Assembly: GCA_017165825.1 (NCBI GenBank)
Contig: CM029387.1
Coordinates: forward strand, 4,596,435-4,660,434
From: Hepsetus odoe
Taxonomy: Eukaryota; Chordata; Actinopteri; Characiformes; Hepsetidae
Direction of reading: 5' to 3'
Length of the DNA: 64,000 nucleotides
In this document: one piece after another, positions 46,089 through 58,300 of the stretch
Layout of the letters: every line of letters starts with the position of its first letter
How positions within the stretch are numbered: the first letter of the stretch is position 1
Made by a program: the position numbers and the translations under genes
Notes under the pieces: generated by a model
The model's database searches: none
What the model saw: only the letters and a program-made list of their open reading frames with translations
What the model was told of the DNA's origin: nothing

Positions 46089-46301
46089 GAGGTTCCAGTC
46101 CTCACTCACCTGCTAAATAATGATGCCTGTAACATCACTCTAACCTGCAGAGGTCATGACCTTTCTCTCAACTCCAGTTGTTATAAAGAAATTTGTAAGG
46201 AGAAAAAAGACGGTGTCACTTGGAACGGTGGTGCTTTCACTGTTTATCAATGGAAACTCAACCATTTGTAACTGATGGGAGATCTGAACAGACAAATGAA
46301 G
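46089..46301 (+). pseudogene. SLAM-like Ig C2 exon, truncated (unit P4)
   Basis: Reads EVPVLTHLLNNDACNITLTC, then RGHDLSLNSSCYKEICKEKK, then shifts frame. About 40 nt (the NPVSWKEAILE segment) is missing before the donor GTGAGC. The acceptor is lost to a TG run as in P3. Confidence 0.55.
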
Positions 46302-46631
46302 GTGAGCATATTTTATATATTTTCATTTTATTGATCTGAATAAAATAGGCCCATAAAATAGAAAAATTGGCCCATAGTTTTTTTTGTTTTTTTTTAAGTT
46401 AACACTTAGAACCAGCTTCAGCTTAAACAGGGTTTTTGCATAAAGGAATATAGAACCTGCCGTTTAAGTTTTGTTTGGTTCCTACTTAACAATAAAACTT
46501 ATAAACTAACTAGAGGCTGTTATTATATGACTGCAGACATACATTCATTTATTATTTTAATTTAACAGATGATAAATCAGCAGTTTATGTTCACTGTATG
46601 TATTAATGGGTTTATTCTTGGAGTGTTTGAG

Positions 46632-46700
46632 GTGTGAGTCTCTGGGTTGCTGTCGTGTGTTTACTGAAGACGGTGATTTATTCCATCATTCTGATAAGCT
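46632..46700 (+). pseudogene. SLAM-like transmembrane exon, truncated (unit P4)
   Basis: Starts GAGGTGTGAGTCTC, keeps CTGAAGACGGTGATTTATTC, and breaks off inside the membrane span at about 46,696. Confidence 0.5.
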
Positions 46701-47584
46701 TAGATGATATGATAAACATAAAAGCAAAGAGTTTTACCTGGATGTGGCTGACTGTGTTGCCATGGTTGCTGTTAATAATTACCAAGACTGGTAGACAGTG
46801 GTTTATTATGGTAAAAGAAAGTGTTTATGATTTTTTTTTTGGTTAGCATGGAATTTCTATACACGTTAGTCGACCACTCATCTCTCACCACTGCATACTC
46901 TGCATACAGAAGAGAGTTATACCAAGATAAAAACATGTGATGTAAAATAAGATACAACATTAGTAACAAAAAAGACTCTGTAGACCAGAAGTGAGGCTGA
47001 AGTTTAATTCCAGAAAGAGAATTAAATCCAGACAGGTTTCAGTAAGAAACTTCAAATTAGCAGAGAAAAGAACATAAAATACATTGAAAAACAAGACCTT
47101 AAAGGACTAATTATTCTTTAATAATAGATTTATAAGAATTTATATTACATTTATAATATATTTATTACTGAGTGCTCGAGGGTAAGTTTTGCTCTTAGTT
47201 CTCTTGGTTCTATTCATGTATTTTAGGCTGAAAAATCAGTGTTAAAGCTGTTTACATGGACAGGAAGGGTTTTTTCTTAGCTAAGATTTTCTCACTAAAA
47301 TTAAAATCAACACAAACAACATTAGCATAATAAAACAATATATAATTTTCCTCTGGTTGATTGCTTTGATTCCAATGTTATATGTAAAAGTTCAAAAACA
47401 ATATCACATTAAATGCACTACATTCATTTACAGAGTTTCTTTTAAAGCCCAAGACTTTTGTATAGCACTGAATACTTAAGCAGTAAACCTTGAGAGGGAG
47501 TGTTTCCATGAATAACATCAGCCTGTGATTTTAGCCAGTTTGTGAAGTATAGCTCTCTAAAAGCAGTGAGTTAGAGCAGTAAAT

Positions 47585-48084
47585 NNNNNNNNNNNNNNNN
47601 NNNNNNNNNNNNNNNNNNNNNNNNNNNNNNNNNNNNNNNNNNNNNNNNNNNNNNNNNNNNNNNNNNNNNNNNNNNNNNNNNNNNNNNNNNNNNNNNNNNN
47701 NNNNNNNNNNNNNNNNNNNNNNNNNNNNNNNNNNNNNNNNNNNNNNNNNNNNNNNNNNNNNNNNNNNNNNNNNNNNNNNNNNNNNNNNNNNNNNNNNNNN
47801 NNNNNNNNNNNNNNNNNNNNNNNNNNNNNNNNNNNNNNNNNNNNNNNNNNNNNNNNNNNNNNNNNNNNNNNNNNNNNNNNNNNNNNNNNNNNNNNNNNNN
47901 NNNNNNNNNNNNNNNNNNNNNNNNNNNNNNNNNNNNNNNNNNNNNNNNNNNNNNNNNNNNNNNNNNNNNNNNNNNNNNNNNNNNNNNNNNNNNNNNNNNN
48001 NNNNNNNNNNNNNNNNNNNNNNNNNNNNNNNNNNNNNNNNNNNNNNNNNNNNNNNNNNNNNNNNNNNNNNNNNNNNNNNNNNNN
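47585..48084. other. Assembly gap, 500 N
   Basis: Exactly 500 N, the usual placeholder for a gap of unknown size, at the right edge of the SLAM-like array. Confidence 0.98.
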
Positions 48085-48558
48085 GGGTTTGTCCCTTTTA
48101 AGTTCTTTAGAAGGTACAAAATGTACAAACACCTGTGTAACACACGATTCAGAAAGCAAAAAAAAAAAATGGTATGTAATTTATATGTAAAATTATATGT
48201 AAACCCATATACCTGGGCAGAAAAAAAACATTCAAAATCCTAATTTCAAAACCAGGACAAATAAATAATCTCTCAGTTTTGTGTGTAACTATTTCCGAAG
48301 CTCTCCTGGATGATGTGCAGTATTTACAATAATTACACAAGTAAAACTGTTAAATTAGTCACAAGTGAAGTTATAGACTGCTCAGATCGAAGTGTTTTTT
48401 TTTATCTCTGATCACAATCAAGAAACAATTTGGAGCGGTAAATGTGGACATCATGGTTTTATTAGAGCAGTACCACCACCAGGCCTGCCTCCAATTTTCC
48501 ACGTGGATTATATAGGTTGAAGAAATCAAACAGAAGGAATACAAGAAACATTTCTAAC

Positions 48559-48564
48559 TTTATT
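48559..48564 (-). terminator. Poly(A) signal AATAAA, lectin A
   Basis: AATAAA on the minus strand (TTTATT on plus), in TCTGAATAAAGTTAG, about 490 nt past the stop. The same context is at 55,216-55,221 for lectin B. A second AATAAA is at 48,458-48,463. Confidence 0.5.
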
Positions 48565-49010
48565 CAGATGGTCAGCTGTACTTTTTCCATTGATAATCAG
48601 CTTGACTTCAACTAACATGCAAGCGAATATTAAATGTAAATGAACTTTAAGATCTGAATAAATCTAATCCTAATCCTGACACAGACTTTTAACCCAGAAT
48701 TAAATGTAATTCACTGCTGATAATAAACTGAGTTTAGCCACCCAGGCTGGTAATGAAAGTGTCAGTAGATGATGTAAAGGGAATAATTCAAACAAAGTGT
48801 GACCAGAATAAGAACAATAATGTACAGAATCATGCTGGAGAAGAATATACCCCAAAACCAAGATTACAAAGTAAACCTTGCACTATGAATTCAGTTACAT
48901 TAAGGATAAACTAACAAAGCAACTCATGTTGAGTCTGACTCTGATTGTAAATTCTTATTTAGTAAGTTTCAAGTTTAAACATCATTTCAGGATTTTAAGA
49001 CTTGCTTGTG

Positions 49011-49013
<3 letters not shown>

Positions 49014-49043
<30 letters not shown>
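49014..49043. repeat. (CA)n in lectin A 3' UTR
   Basis: CA run starting 8 nt after the stop codon in the direction of transcription; absent from lectin B, whose 3' UTR is otherwise alike. Confidence 0.8.
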
Positions 49044-49044
<1 letters not shown>

Positions 49045-49051
49045 CTGTACA

Positions 49052-49227
49052 TTAAACACACTTGTCTATCTTTTGCATTGCCATGTTCTTGTCTGCATGG
49101 AAAGCTCCTCCGTTATTTGCTTGCCAGCTCAAGATGGTGTCATTACCCACTCCTTGTGCTCTCAGCTTTCCCTCAACCTGTTAAAGAATAGAAGACATCA
49201 TCAGCAGTGGCATTCTCATGAATGCGA

Positions 49228-49306
<79 letters not shown>

Positions 49307-52300
49307 CCTGGTTCTGCACAGCAGCATGTTAAGCATTTTGAGGAAAATGTAAAAAATAAATCACTGAGCTGTCAAAATGGCCATATTGCTGTGAGTATTG
49401 ATATACACAAGTTGCTTTTTAAAACTGTGGGCTACTAATGCCAAAGAAACTGCAGCGGTGGATAGGGAGCCACTGGATTGAAGGTCGTGGGTTTGAATTC
49501 CATACCAGTAGGATGCCCTGAGATACCCTTGAGCATGGTACCGTCCCTGTCACTGCTCCCCAGGCACTTTAAAAGCTGACCCCTGCTGTGTGTGTATGGG
49601 TAAAATGCAGAGGAAGCATTTTGTTGCTGTGCTGTGTGTTCCCTTTGATGGCGCTGAGGACTGTAGTTGTTAAAAACAGCCATCCTTAGGACACTGGTTC
49701 AAATCCTGCTCAAAGGAAACTTTGGAGCAGCGGTGGCCTAGTGGTCAGTGAGTTGGCCTCAGGATTTGAAGGTCATGGGATTGAATCACAGACCAACAGG
49801 CAACCCTGAGGTACCCTTGAGCAAGGTACTGTCCCCATTACTGTTTCCCGGGTGCTTTCAATAACTTATTTCGGCTGCTCCCATTTAGGGATTGCCACAG
49901 CGGTGCAACTGTCTTCTGTTGCCATTCTAACCACTCCACCTTCCTTCCTTCCTTTCATTCACACTCATGTATTCTGTCTTTGATCTACTCACTTTCATTC
50001 CTCTCCTCTCTAGAGCATATCTCCATCTCTCCAGGTTCTTCTCAAGCTGCTCCCTACTCTCACTGCAGATCACAATATTAGCAAACATCGTCCACGGAGA
50101 CTCCTCTCTAACCTTATCCGTCAACCTGTCCATTGCTGTTGCAAACAAGAATAGGGTCAGCATTGATCCTTGATGTAATCCAACCTCTACCTTAAATGCA
50201 TCTGACACTCCTACTGCATATCTCACCACTGTAATACTGCTTTCATACATGTTGAACTACTCTCACATACTTCTCTGTAACACCAGACTTCCTCATACAA
50301 AACCACAACTCCTCTCTAGGCACCCTGTCAAATGCTTTCTCCAAGTCCACAATGGCACAATGCAGCTCCTTCTGACCTTCTCTATACGTCTCCATCAACA
50401 CCTTCAGAGCAAATGTTGCATCTGTAGTGCTCTTTCTTGGCATGAAGCTGTACTCCTGTTCACTAATCACCTCTTTGTTGCTACAGCTCAGAACATCACC
50501 CTTATTCTTGAAAATCAGTACACTTTGTCTCCACTCTTCTCACTTTCCAAGATTGTGTTAAACAATCTGGTCAGAAACTCCACTGCCATTTCTCCTAAAC
50601 ACCTCCATGTTTCCACCCGTATGTTATCCGGACCAACAGCCTTTCCATTTTTCATCCTCTTCAAAGCTGCCCATCTTACTTAATTTCTGCACTTTCTGGT
50701 TCACTATCCTCACATCATCCAATCTTCTCTCTTCTCATTCTCTGTATTCAGCCGCTCAACATGCTCTGTTCACTTGTATGTTTTTATATTTCTGTCCTTT
50801 ATCGCCCTTACCTGCTGCACTCAGCTCTGCCTCTCTTTCTAGCCAATCAGTATAGATCCTTTTCTTCCTCCTTACTGTTCCTCCTTACTCTCACCAAATT
50901 CACCAAACACCTTATCTTTGGCCTTCACCACTGCTTGCTTCATCTCCTTATACTCCTGTCCAATTTCTTCATCGCTCTAACTATCCCACTTCTTTGTTTC
51001 CCTCTTCTTCTGTATACACTCATGGATGTCTGGGTCCCACCACCAGGTTTCCTTATCCTCCTTCTTTCTTCCAGATGTCACATCAAGCACCTTACTAGCT
51101 GTCTGCCTTTCTACTTCTGCAGTAGTTTCCCAGCAATCTGGTAACTCCTCAGCACCTCCCAGTGCCCACCTTGCAGTCCTCCTTCAGCTTCCACCACTGG
51201 ATCCTTGACTCTGCTTTTATTTTTCTCCTCTTCTTGACCTCCAGGGTCATCCTACAGACCACTTTTCTCTCCTTGACACCATACCTACCTCTTCATCAGC
51301 TCTGTTCCCTTCACCAACATGTCCATTAAAATCTGCACCAATCACCACTCTTTCTCTCCTGTGTACACTCTATCATTTCAACGAACTCGATTCAGGATTC
51401 TTCTTTCTCTTTCATCTCACAACCAACGTGTGGGGCAAAAGCACTAACAACATTCATTATCACACCTTCAACTTCCAGTTTCAAACTCCTCACCCTATCT
51501 GGCACCCTCTTCACCTTTAAAACTCTCTCCACAAACTCCATTCCTTCGTCCATCCACACCATGATAAAACAATTTAAACCCTCCTCCAATATTCCTGGCC
51601 ATACTACTCTTCCATCTAGTCACAAAATAGCATTATTTCTCTCAATCATTTCAGCTAATTCTCTATTTATACGAGTCATGCTGCCAACATTTAAAGGTTC
51701 CACTCTCATCCACTTCTTTCTTTCCTCCCCTCTCTGGACATGCCATCCTCCTCCTCTTCTCCTGTGGCCCCTGCTACATGTGTTAAATGAAGATGCTGCA
51801 TTTCGTTGTGGTGTTTGTGTGTTGAGCTGTTTCACATTAACAAGCTTTCACTTTCATTTTCCACTTCACTTAGTTTGCTGTTTTGTGCTTGAATTGTCAG
51901 GTCATGTGACCCTTAGAGGGATTAGGCTCAGATTATTAGAACATCCTGGCTTTGACTCCCAAGGGTGTAGGTTAACCTGGGCTACCTTTGACTAAGGTAC
52001 CATCCCCAACACTGCTCCCTGGGTGCAGGCACTACTGCAGGCCTACTCTCCCTGGTGGGTGCGTTTGAACAGCTTAAATGCAGGAGACAAGTTCACTGCT
52101 CACTGTGCGACCCCGGCACATGGAATAATTTGTTTCGTTCATTTTAAATGGAACCACAGGAGTCTAGCTCTGAAGTAGGAGCTCTTACATGGACTGCTTA
52201 TCAACTTCATAATTTAAATGGTGACATTTGTGAAAATGCATCCCTGAGGCAAAGCACATGTAGTTTGGGAGTTGATGGCAAACCACAGAGTGTGATACAG

Positions 52301-54390
52301 TTTGTCAAAACGCCCTTCATTTTTTTCCCTAAGTAAACATGAGCGCATGGATCAGTGGGCTGAGAGGATAAAAGGTTTTACTGACCTGTTTCAGAATGGC
52401 TGCCTTCATAGAAGGATCATTCAGGTCCCGTCCACCTGAGGTTATTTTCAGACTCGCTATACGTTTTGTCCTACCTGGAAGAAAAAAGTAGCTAAACATC
52501 ACTATATTGAATTAAGGCAATAAGAAAATCTGCCATAACACAATACTTCATGGAATAGACAATCACTATTTCTCTTTAAATTCACACATTTTATAATGTT
52601 CATATTGTTATTATTCCTAATGTCTTTTTGTGATATGATATTGTACCCAATCTGGTGCTAATCTTGAACATGGATTAATAAATATATTTATCTCAGATAT
52701 CTTTGAGGTTTCGCCAACTTCCTGATGCAAAAACATCTGGGAACATCTTAGTTCAGTTTCAGACACTAAACTGAACTAAGATCAAATTCTCTTGTTGATA
52801 TTGAATCATGAACTTTATATTTACCTTTATAACACACAAACGGTAATTTGCTATCACAGAGTGTATCGTCCCATTGTTCATTCCATACTGGCACCATGAC
52901 AACACAGTCTGAGTTGCCTGTAGAGCTCCAGGGTTGTCCTGCCCTCCAGTAGCGGAAAGTGGTGTTCTGATGATCAGACCACTTCCAGTTGTCGAAGAAG
53001 AGGCCGATCCATGCGTATTGTACACTGCCGAGAACATCTGACAGGTACTGATGTTCCTCCTCGTTGTGAATGGTGACCAGGTCAGTATAGTGCTGTCGGC
53101 AGTAAGCCTGAGCGTTTCTCCAAGTTGCTGCTTGGGTAACGTGGATAAAAGCTCCCTTGGGCCCTACACACACACACACACACACACATACACACACACA
53201 CACACACACACAAAGCTGCACGTTGACTTTGGCTGCACTGGTTCTAAAGTTTTTTTTCTGTAGGTACAATTGCGGATGGTACCTGCAGAAAATGTTAAGG
53301 TTTGTACCTTCAGTGTAGAGAAAAAATTCTCCATCTTTGTTTGGTAAAACCAGTGAGCCCGGTTTCCTGTTACATTTATAAAGTAGTCATAAGGAACAGT
53401 TTTAATAAAACCTGACAACGCTATTTTTAAAGAGCAAATTATGCTGAAATTTAAAAGAGGAATTTTGTACAAATCAACTTTTAAGGAATAGTTTAGATTA
53501 AAGTGTATAATATCATAATGTTTACTTTGCAACAGTACTTTAATTTGGTAATTTTGATCACTTTTTAAATTCTTATGATAAACATTTTATCTCACCACTT
53601 TGGCAAACAAATTCCATAACACTTGTACAATCAGCATCAATCCAACCGCTATATCCATATCTTGCTCCACAAAGTCCATCTCTGTCCCCACCATTGGGTT
53701 CTCCATTAATCCAGTTAATGTATTGTAAGGTTTCTCCTGAAGACCAGCCCCAGGTTCTCGGTGTGCCCTTGTTCAATCCAATCCAAACATTACTGAACTT
53801 AGGATCTACGATCTCCATCAGCTGCTGCATCTCCTCCATGTTGTCGACAGTAGCCAGGTCAGTGTAATGTGCTCTGCAGTAGCTCTGAGCCTCCGACCAG
53901 GTCACATTCTCGTTCACAAAGAAATAGTACCGAGAGTAAAGTGAAGATGTGCCTGAGAGTCCTAAAGAGATAAAATGGCAATTTTGAAAAGTATTTATGT
54001 ATTCTAAAAATGGTTTATTTTTATATCCTTTTTGTTCAGAATTAGATGGACATGGTTAAAACACATCATGTATGAAAACCTGAAGAGAAGGACTGAACTA
54101 GAACTTTAATAAACCTGATTATATTTATAATTTAATAATGTCAGTCAGTGCATTCATTTATTTAATTTCAATGCCACCAGTCAGGGAGAGTAGCTTTGTT
54201 TTACCCCATAAATATCTATCATCAATATCTCCATCATCTAAGCAGCGAGAGAGCTGGAGCCTATCCCAGGCTGAAAGGCAGAGAAACACACTGGACACCC
54301 TGCACTTTTGGACCTTTTTGAAATATTTATACAGAAAAATATAACTCACATACCTGAGATCAGCAGTGCTAGTAACAAACTCTTCTCCAT
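49052..54390 (-). CDS. Two-domain C-type lectin A (mannose-receptor-like), secreted
   Basis: Five exons with GT-AG borders: 54,354-54,390; 53,596-53,961; 52,825-53,163; 52,386-52,474; 49,052-49,177. The first four junction phases are 1,1,1,0. They give about 318 residues. Exon 1 encodes the signal peptide MEKSLLLALLIS. Exon 2 is CTLD1, with AQSYCRAHYTDLATV, WIGLNKGTPRTWGWSSGE, NGEPNGGD (EPN, the mannose-type sugar/Ca motif) and WIDADC. Exon 3 is CTLD2, with WIGLFFDNWKWSD and GQPWSS in place of EPN, then QWDDTLC. The tail exons give SLKITSGGRDLNDP, DKNMAMQKIDKCV and a TAA stop. No membrane span, so probably a secreted, sugar-binding defence lectin. Intron 4 (3.2 kb) holds a LINE and SINEs. The exon-3 acceptor is a (TG)n tract ending TAG. 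Tandem paralogue at 55,343-59,052. Confidence 0.82.
49228..49272. repeat. (TG)n microsatellite
   Basis: TG run in intron 4 of lectin A. Confidence 0.9.
49450..49866 (+). mobile_element. Two SINE copies, head to tail
   Basis: 49,450-49,640 and 49,725-49,866 both carry GGTACCGTCCCTGTCACTGC-type bodies of the 3899-4155 family; the second is cut off by the LINE 3' end. Inside intron 4 of lectin A. Confidence 0.6.
49867..51840 (-). mobile_element. RT-type LINE inserted in lectin A intron 4
   Basis: Minus-strand reading shows reverse-transcriptase pieces: EQEYSFMPRKSTTDATFALK, ELHCAIVDLEKAFDRVPREE, VGLHQGSMLTLFLF, NIVICSESREQLEKNLERW and RRGMKVSRSKTEYMSVNE. Upstream are endonuclease pieces, SLKLEVEGVIMNVVSAFAPH. 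The catalytic FADD-type motif reads FANI, so it is mutated. The 3' end is GCCACAGC..GGGAGCAGCCGAAA-like text at 49,867-49,925. Several frame breaks and internal loss leave about 2 kb. Same orientation as the host gene. Fragments of the same LINE type litter the SLAM-like array. Confidence 0.7.
51890..52140 (+). mobile_element. Old tRNA-derived SINE copy
   Basis: GACCCTTAGAGGGATTAGGC head, GGCTTTGACTCCCAAGG B-box remnant, GGTACCATCCCCAACACTGC body. Eroded. Confidence 0.5.
53166..53212. repeat. (CA)n forming the lectin A exon-3 splice acceptor region
   Basis: On the minus strand this is (TG)n running directly into the acceptor TAG at 53,164-53,165. Lectin B has a short GTGTGTGTTGGTAG here instead. 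Confidence 0.85.
54218..54305 (+). repeat. Fragment of the ATCC-tract SINE-like repeat
   Basis: ATCTCCATCATCTAAGCAGC, GGAGCCTATCCCAGGC and GCAGAGAAACACACTGGACA resemble the repeat at 1466-1750. In lectin A intron 1. Confidence 0.4.
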
Positions 54391-54450
54391 GACTCTGATT
54401 CTTCTTGTGTGTCTTCAGTGCTGTGATTTATTAAGCAAACCATGAGTCTC
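54391..54450 (-). promoter_or_regulatory. Putative core promoter, lectin A
   Basis: GGTTTGCTTAATAAATCAC on the minus strand, about 45 nt before the ATG. Lectin B has GGTTTGCTGAATAAACAAAG at the same distance (59,085-59,110). Conserved AT-rich TATA-like element; function inferred. Confidence 0.35.
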
Positions 54451-55000
54451 ATTACATCCAAAAGCTGATTTGAATGACCTCATTTGAATAGTGCTAGAAC
54501 TTGTCCTTCATGGCTTATGTTTAAAGTCACAAAGGTCTGCTATTTTCTGCCACTCCTGCCCATGAAGCTACTCCGGTACGGGATCTGGAGTGGAAAGAAT
54601 TGGGAAAAGATCCTTTAAGGAGAACCTTTCCTCAACCGACCCAGACTTGATTACAAGCGTCTGCTTCTTCTTGTTCACTTGAAGGAACATCTTCTGGCAT
54701 TGCGTTCCTTTATCACAAGGCAATGTCAGTCCACACGTTTCTCATACTTGGTGCCCTGCTGATTGAATGGGCTCTCTAATCTCGTTAGAGAACATCTCTT
54801 CTTCTCCTAAATCCCATAACGTTCCTACATGCATAACTCATACTTACTTCACCAGTTTACTCATTTGGTGTTCTATTAATCTGTTAGTTGATGCTCACTC
54901 CTCAGCTCTTGCTACACTAGCTTGAATGTTGTTACAGGACCTCTTTTAAACTGGAGCAGGCTGAGGTGCTGCTGCTTGACCTTAATTCCATACAATCTTA
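54450..55000. other. Intergenic, lectin A to lectin B; no gene seen
   Basis: No supported coding or repeat feature in this stretch. Confidence 0.5.
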
Positions 55001-55017
55001 TGGTCCTGATGTTTCTT

Positions 55018-55342
55018 CTCACAAGTGAAGTTATAGGCTGCTCAGGTCAAAGTGTTTTTTATTTCTGATAACAATCAAAAAACAACATGGAGCGGTAAAT
55101 GTGGACATCATGGTTTTATTAGAGCAGTACCACCACCAGGCCTGCTTCCACTTTTCCACATGGACTATATAGGCTGAAGAAATCAAACACAAGAAATGCA
55201 AGAAAAATTTCTAACTTTATTCAGATGGTCAACTGTCTTCAACTAACATTGCAGTAAATGAATTAAATGAGCTTTGAGTTTCAACTTTTAACATCATATC
55301 AGGAATAATTTTATAAGACTCTCTTGTGTCAGCAGCTGTACA
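55018..55342 (-). other. Lectin B 3' UTR/flank, paralogous to 48,358-48,680
   Basis: ACAAGTGAAGTTATAGGCTG and GGAGCGGTAAATGTGGACAT match the block starting at 48,361. This marks one edge of the tandem duplication that made the two lectin genes. Confidence 0.6.
55216..55221 (-). terminator. Poly(A) signal AATAAA, lectin B
   Basis: AATAAA (minus) about 120 nt after the stop, in the context TCTGAATAAAGTTAG shared with lectin A. Confidence 0.55.
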
Positions 55343-58300
55343 TTAAACACACTTGTCAGTCTTTAGCATTGCCGTGTTCTTGTCTGCATGGAAAATGTTT
55401 CCGTTCTTTATTCGCCAGCTCAGGATGATGTTGTTACTCATTCCTTGTGCTTTTAATTTTTCCCCAACCTGTTAGCAAATGAAAGGGAGGGGGGTGAAAG
55501 TGACTAATCTTGTTATTGTGAAACGCAGCACAACACAACACACCGAAACTCAGCCTCTGAATTTCACCTATATTGAAAGCACCCAGGGAGCAGTGAAGGG
55601 GACGGTACCTTGCTCAAGGGTACCTCAGGGCAATTTTCATAATTAGAAGAGTGACCTCTAGGAAATTGTATCCCTGATGTTTAGGAACTTGACGGCTAAC
55701 CACAGACTAATAGAGACCGTTTTATGAAAGATCTTTTAACTTTTATTTTTTGAGTAATGTAAGAGGGCTAAAAGTATGAGGATTTACCGACCTGTTTCAG
55801 AATGGCTGTTTCTGTAGCAGGGTCATTCAGGTTTTTTCCACCAGACATTACTTTCAGACTCACTGTGCATTGTCTCTTATCTGGAGAAACAAAAGTACCG
55901 TTTATGTTGGGTTTATGTTTTGGGTAATCCAGCAAATCATTACCCACAGCACGATCATTATTTTCTTTACTTGTACTGACGTGGTAAGTTAGAGAGGGGA
56001 ATAAATAAAATAGGTTCCACATTTATATACTGCTAAAAGTTTTTTTAATTATTCATAAATCAAAAGATTTCCTTCTTAGTGTAAATCTCTAACTTTAAGC
56101 AATAGATTTACCAAAGTAGTGAAAACCTTCACAATTGAATAAGTATGTACGTTTCATGTTTTGAAGCTCATCTAGGCTAGACAAATCAGAATCCTAGACA
56201 TATTGCAGTTCCTTTTTCATAATCGAAGTGAACTGAAGTGAATTTAAACAGCATTGCCCAGTGAGAACATGCACCATTAGTATGGTTTTTAAAATTTTTT
56301 TTATTTATTTTTTTTTTTAAATTGTGTATATACTCCAATTGGATTTGACAGCATAATGGTTTCAGTGTATAGGTCATATCAGAATTGTGCCAAGTGTGGG
56401 CAGTGCAACTCATTAAAAAAAAATAAATAAATAAATAAATTTTTCAAATATGAAGTGTTCCAGACCTGAAAAGAAATTCATTGAAGGTGGTAAAATGTTC
56501 ATTATGTCATGAGTCCTAGTGTCTTTCTGTGATGTGACATGGCATAATTGTGATCAATCTGGTGCTTATTTTGGACATGCGTTGAAAAACGTATTTATTT
56601 CCAATATCTGAGATTTTTCCAACTTCCAAAATTGTGCAAATGATTTAGAAAAAAGAATTCACTTTTCCCAAACACTAAAACTGAGCACAGATCAACTTTA
56701 CTCATTGTTGCTATTGAATTATAAACTTTATATTTACCTTTATAACACACAAATGGATATTTACTATCACACAGTGTATCATCCCATTGTTCATTCCAGC
56801 TTGGCACCATGACAACACAGTTGGTGTTGCTTGTAGAGCTCATGGGTTGTCCTGCCCCCCAGTAACGGAAAGTGGTGTTCTGATGGTCGGACCACTTCCA
56901 GTTGTCAAAGAAGAGGCCGATCCATGCGTATTGTACACTACCGAGTACATCTGACAGGTACTGATATTCCTCCTCGTTGTGAATGGTGACCAGGTCCGTG
57001 TAGTGCTGACGGCAGTAAGCCTGAGCGTTTCTCCAAGTTGCTGTTTGGCTAACATGGATGAAAGCTCCATTCGTGTCTACCAACACACACACATTACTTC
57101 TTTTTTTAGATTGATTTATTTCATCACATCTGCAAGTCATAATCAGAATTTGGCTACTGCATTATAAAACATTGTTTTATGGTTTTACTCACCGTTATAG
57201 CAAACAAATTCCATATCAATTGTACAATCGGCATCAATCCAACCATAACTTGCATATCTTGCTCCACAAATTCCATCAGCGTCCCCATTGTTTGGTTCTC
57301 CTGTCATCCAATTAACGTATTGTAAGGTTTCTCCTGAAGACCAGCCCCAGGTTCTCGGTGTGCCCCTGTTCAATCCAATCCAAACTCTACTGAACCGAGG
57401 ATCTACGGTCTCCATCAGCTGCTGCATCCCCTCCATGTTGTCGACAGTAGCCAGGTCAGTGTAATTTGCTCTGCAGTAGCTCTGAGCCGCCGACCAGGTC
57501 AGACTCCCGTTCACAAAGTAATAGTACCGAGAGTGAAGTGAGGATGCGCCTGAGAGATCAGCATGAACACACACCACAACACACACTCATTCATAAAGTG
57601 AAACTGAAAACTAGCCGAGGAAATACAATCAATAGTGATTGATTTATATTTATATAAATACTTTTATATAAATATATATTGTTCCTCTCATTTTCACATT
57701 AGGTCGTTCCCAGCCCCTTTTTTTCCCCATATAACAAAAAAGAATAATAAAACAGAATAAATTCATGAGAGAATATTACTTACACAAGATCCCTTCTGTT
57801 TATATGAAAACTAATGAATCAAGCACAACATTAATGATTGGTGAAGTGGAAAATGATGATTATCTCTAAACAATGGCACCTGTCATGGGGTGACACAAAT
57901 TAGTTTGCGGACAGACGGTCCTTTAAGTGGATGTGTTGGAAGCAGGAAAAGTGGGCAACCACAAGAATATGAGCAGCTTCAACAAGCATGAAATTCTGAT
58001 GACTAGATGAGCATCTCCAAAACGGGTCTTGTGGGGTGTTCCTGGGACAGAACTGGGATCAGTTGCTACCAAAACTGGAGTTGATGGACTACTGCATCAA
58101 GTTCTTCATTGCTCCAAGCTTCATTTTGGAAGCCTATACTCCTTTCTTGGTGCTTTTGTTGGTGTGCAGGCCTTGGCATGGTCTGAGGCTATACATATGA
58201 GGCTACCTGCATATGCAGCAAATAGAAAGGTGTCAAAAAGACATCACGATCATGCACAGCATTTACTTTTTAGCTTGTTGTAATACAGCTGGATTTCTGT

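Noticed and set aside
47557..48159. Minus-strand open frames of 190-200 codons
   Set aside because: They consist almost wholly of the 500-N gap.
48878..49438. 186-codon plus-strand open frame
   Set aside because: It runs antisense over exon 5 and intron 4 of lectin A and through two dinucleotide repeats.
50249..51208. Plus-strand frames of 80-144 codons in lectin A intron 4
   Set aside because: Antisense shadows of the LINE coding sequence on the minus strand.
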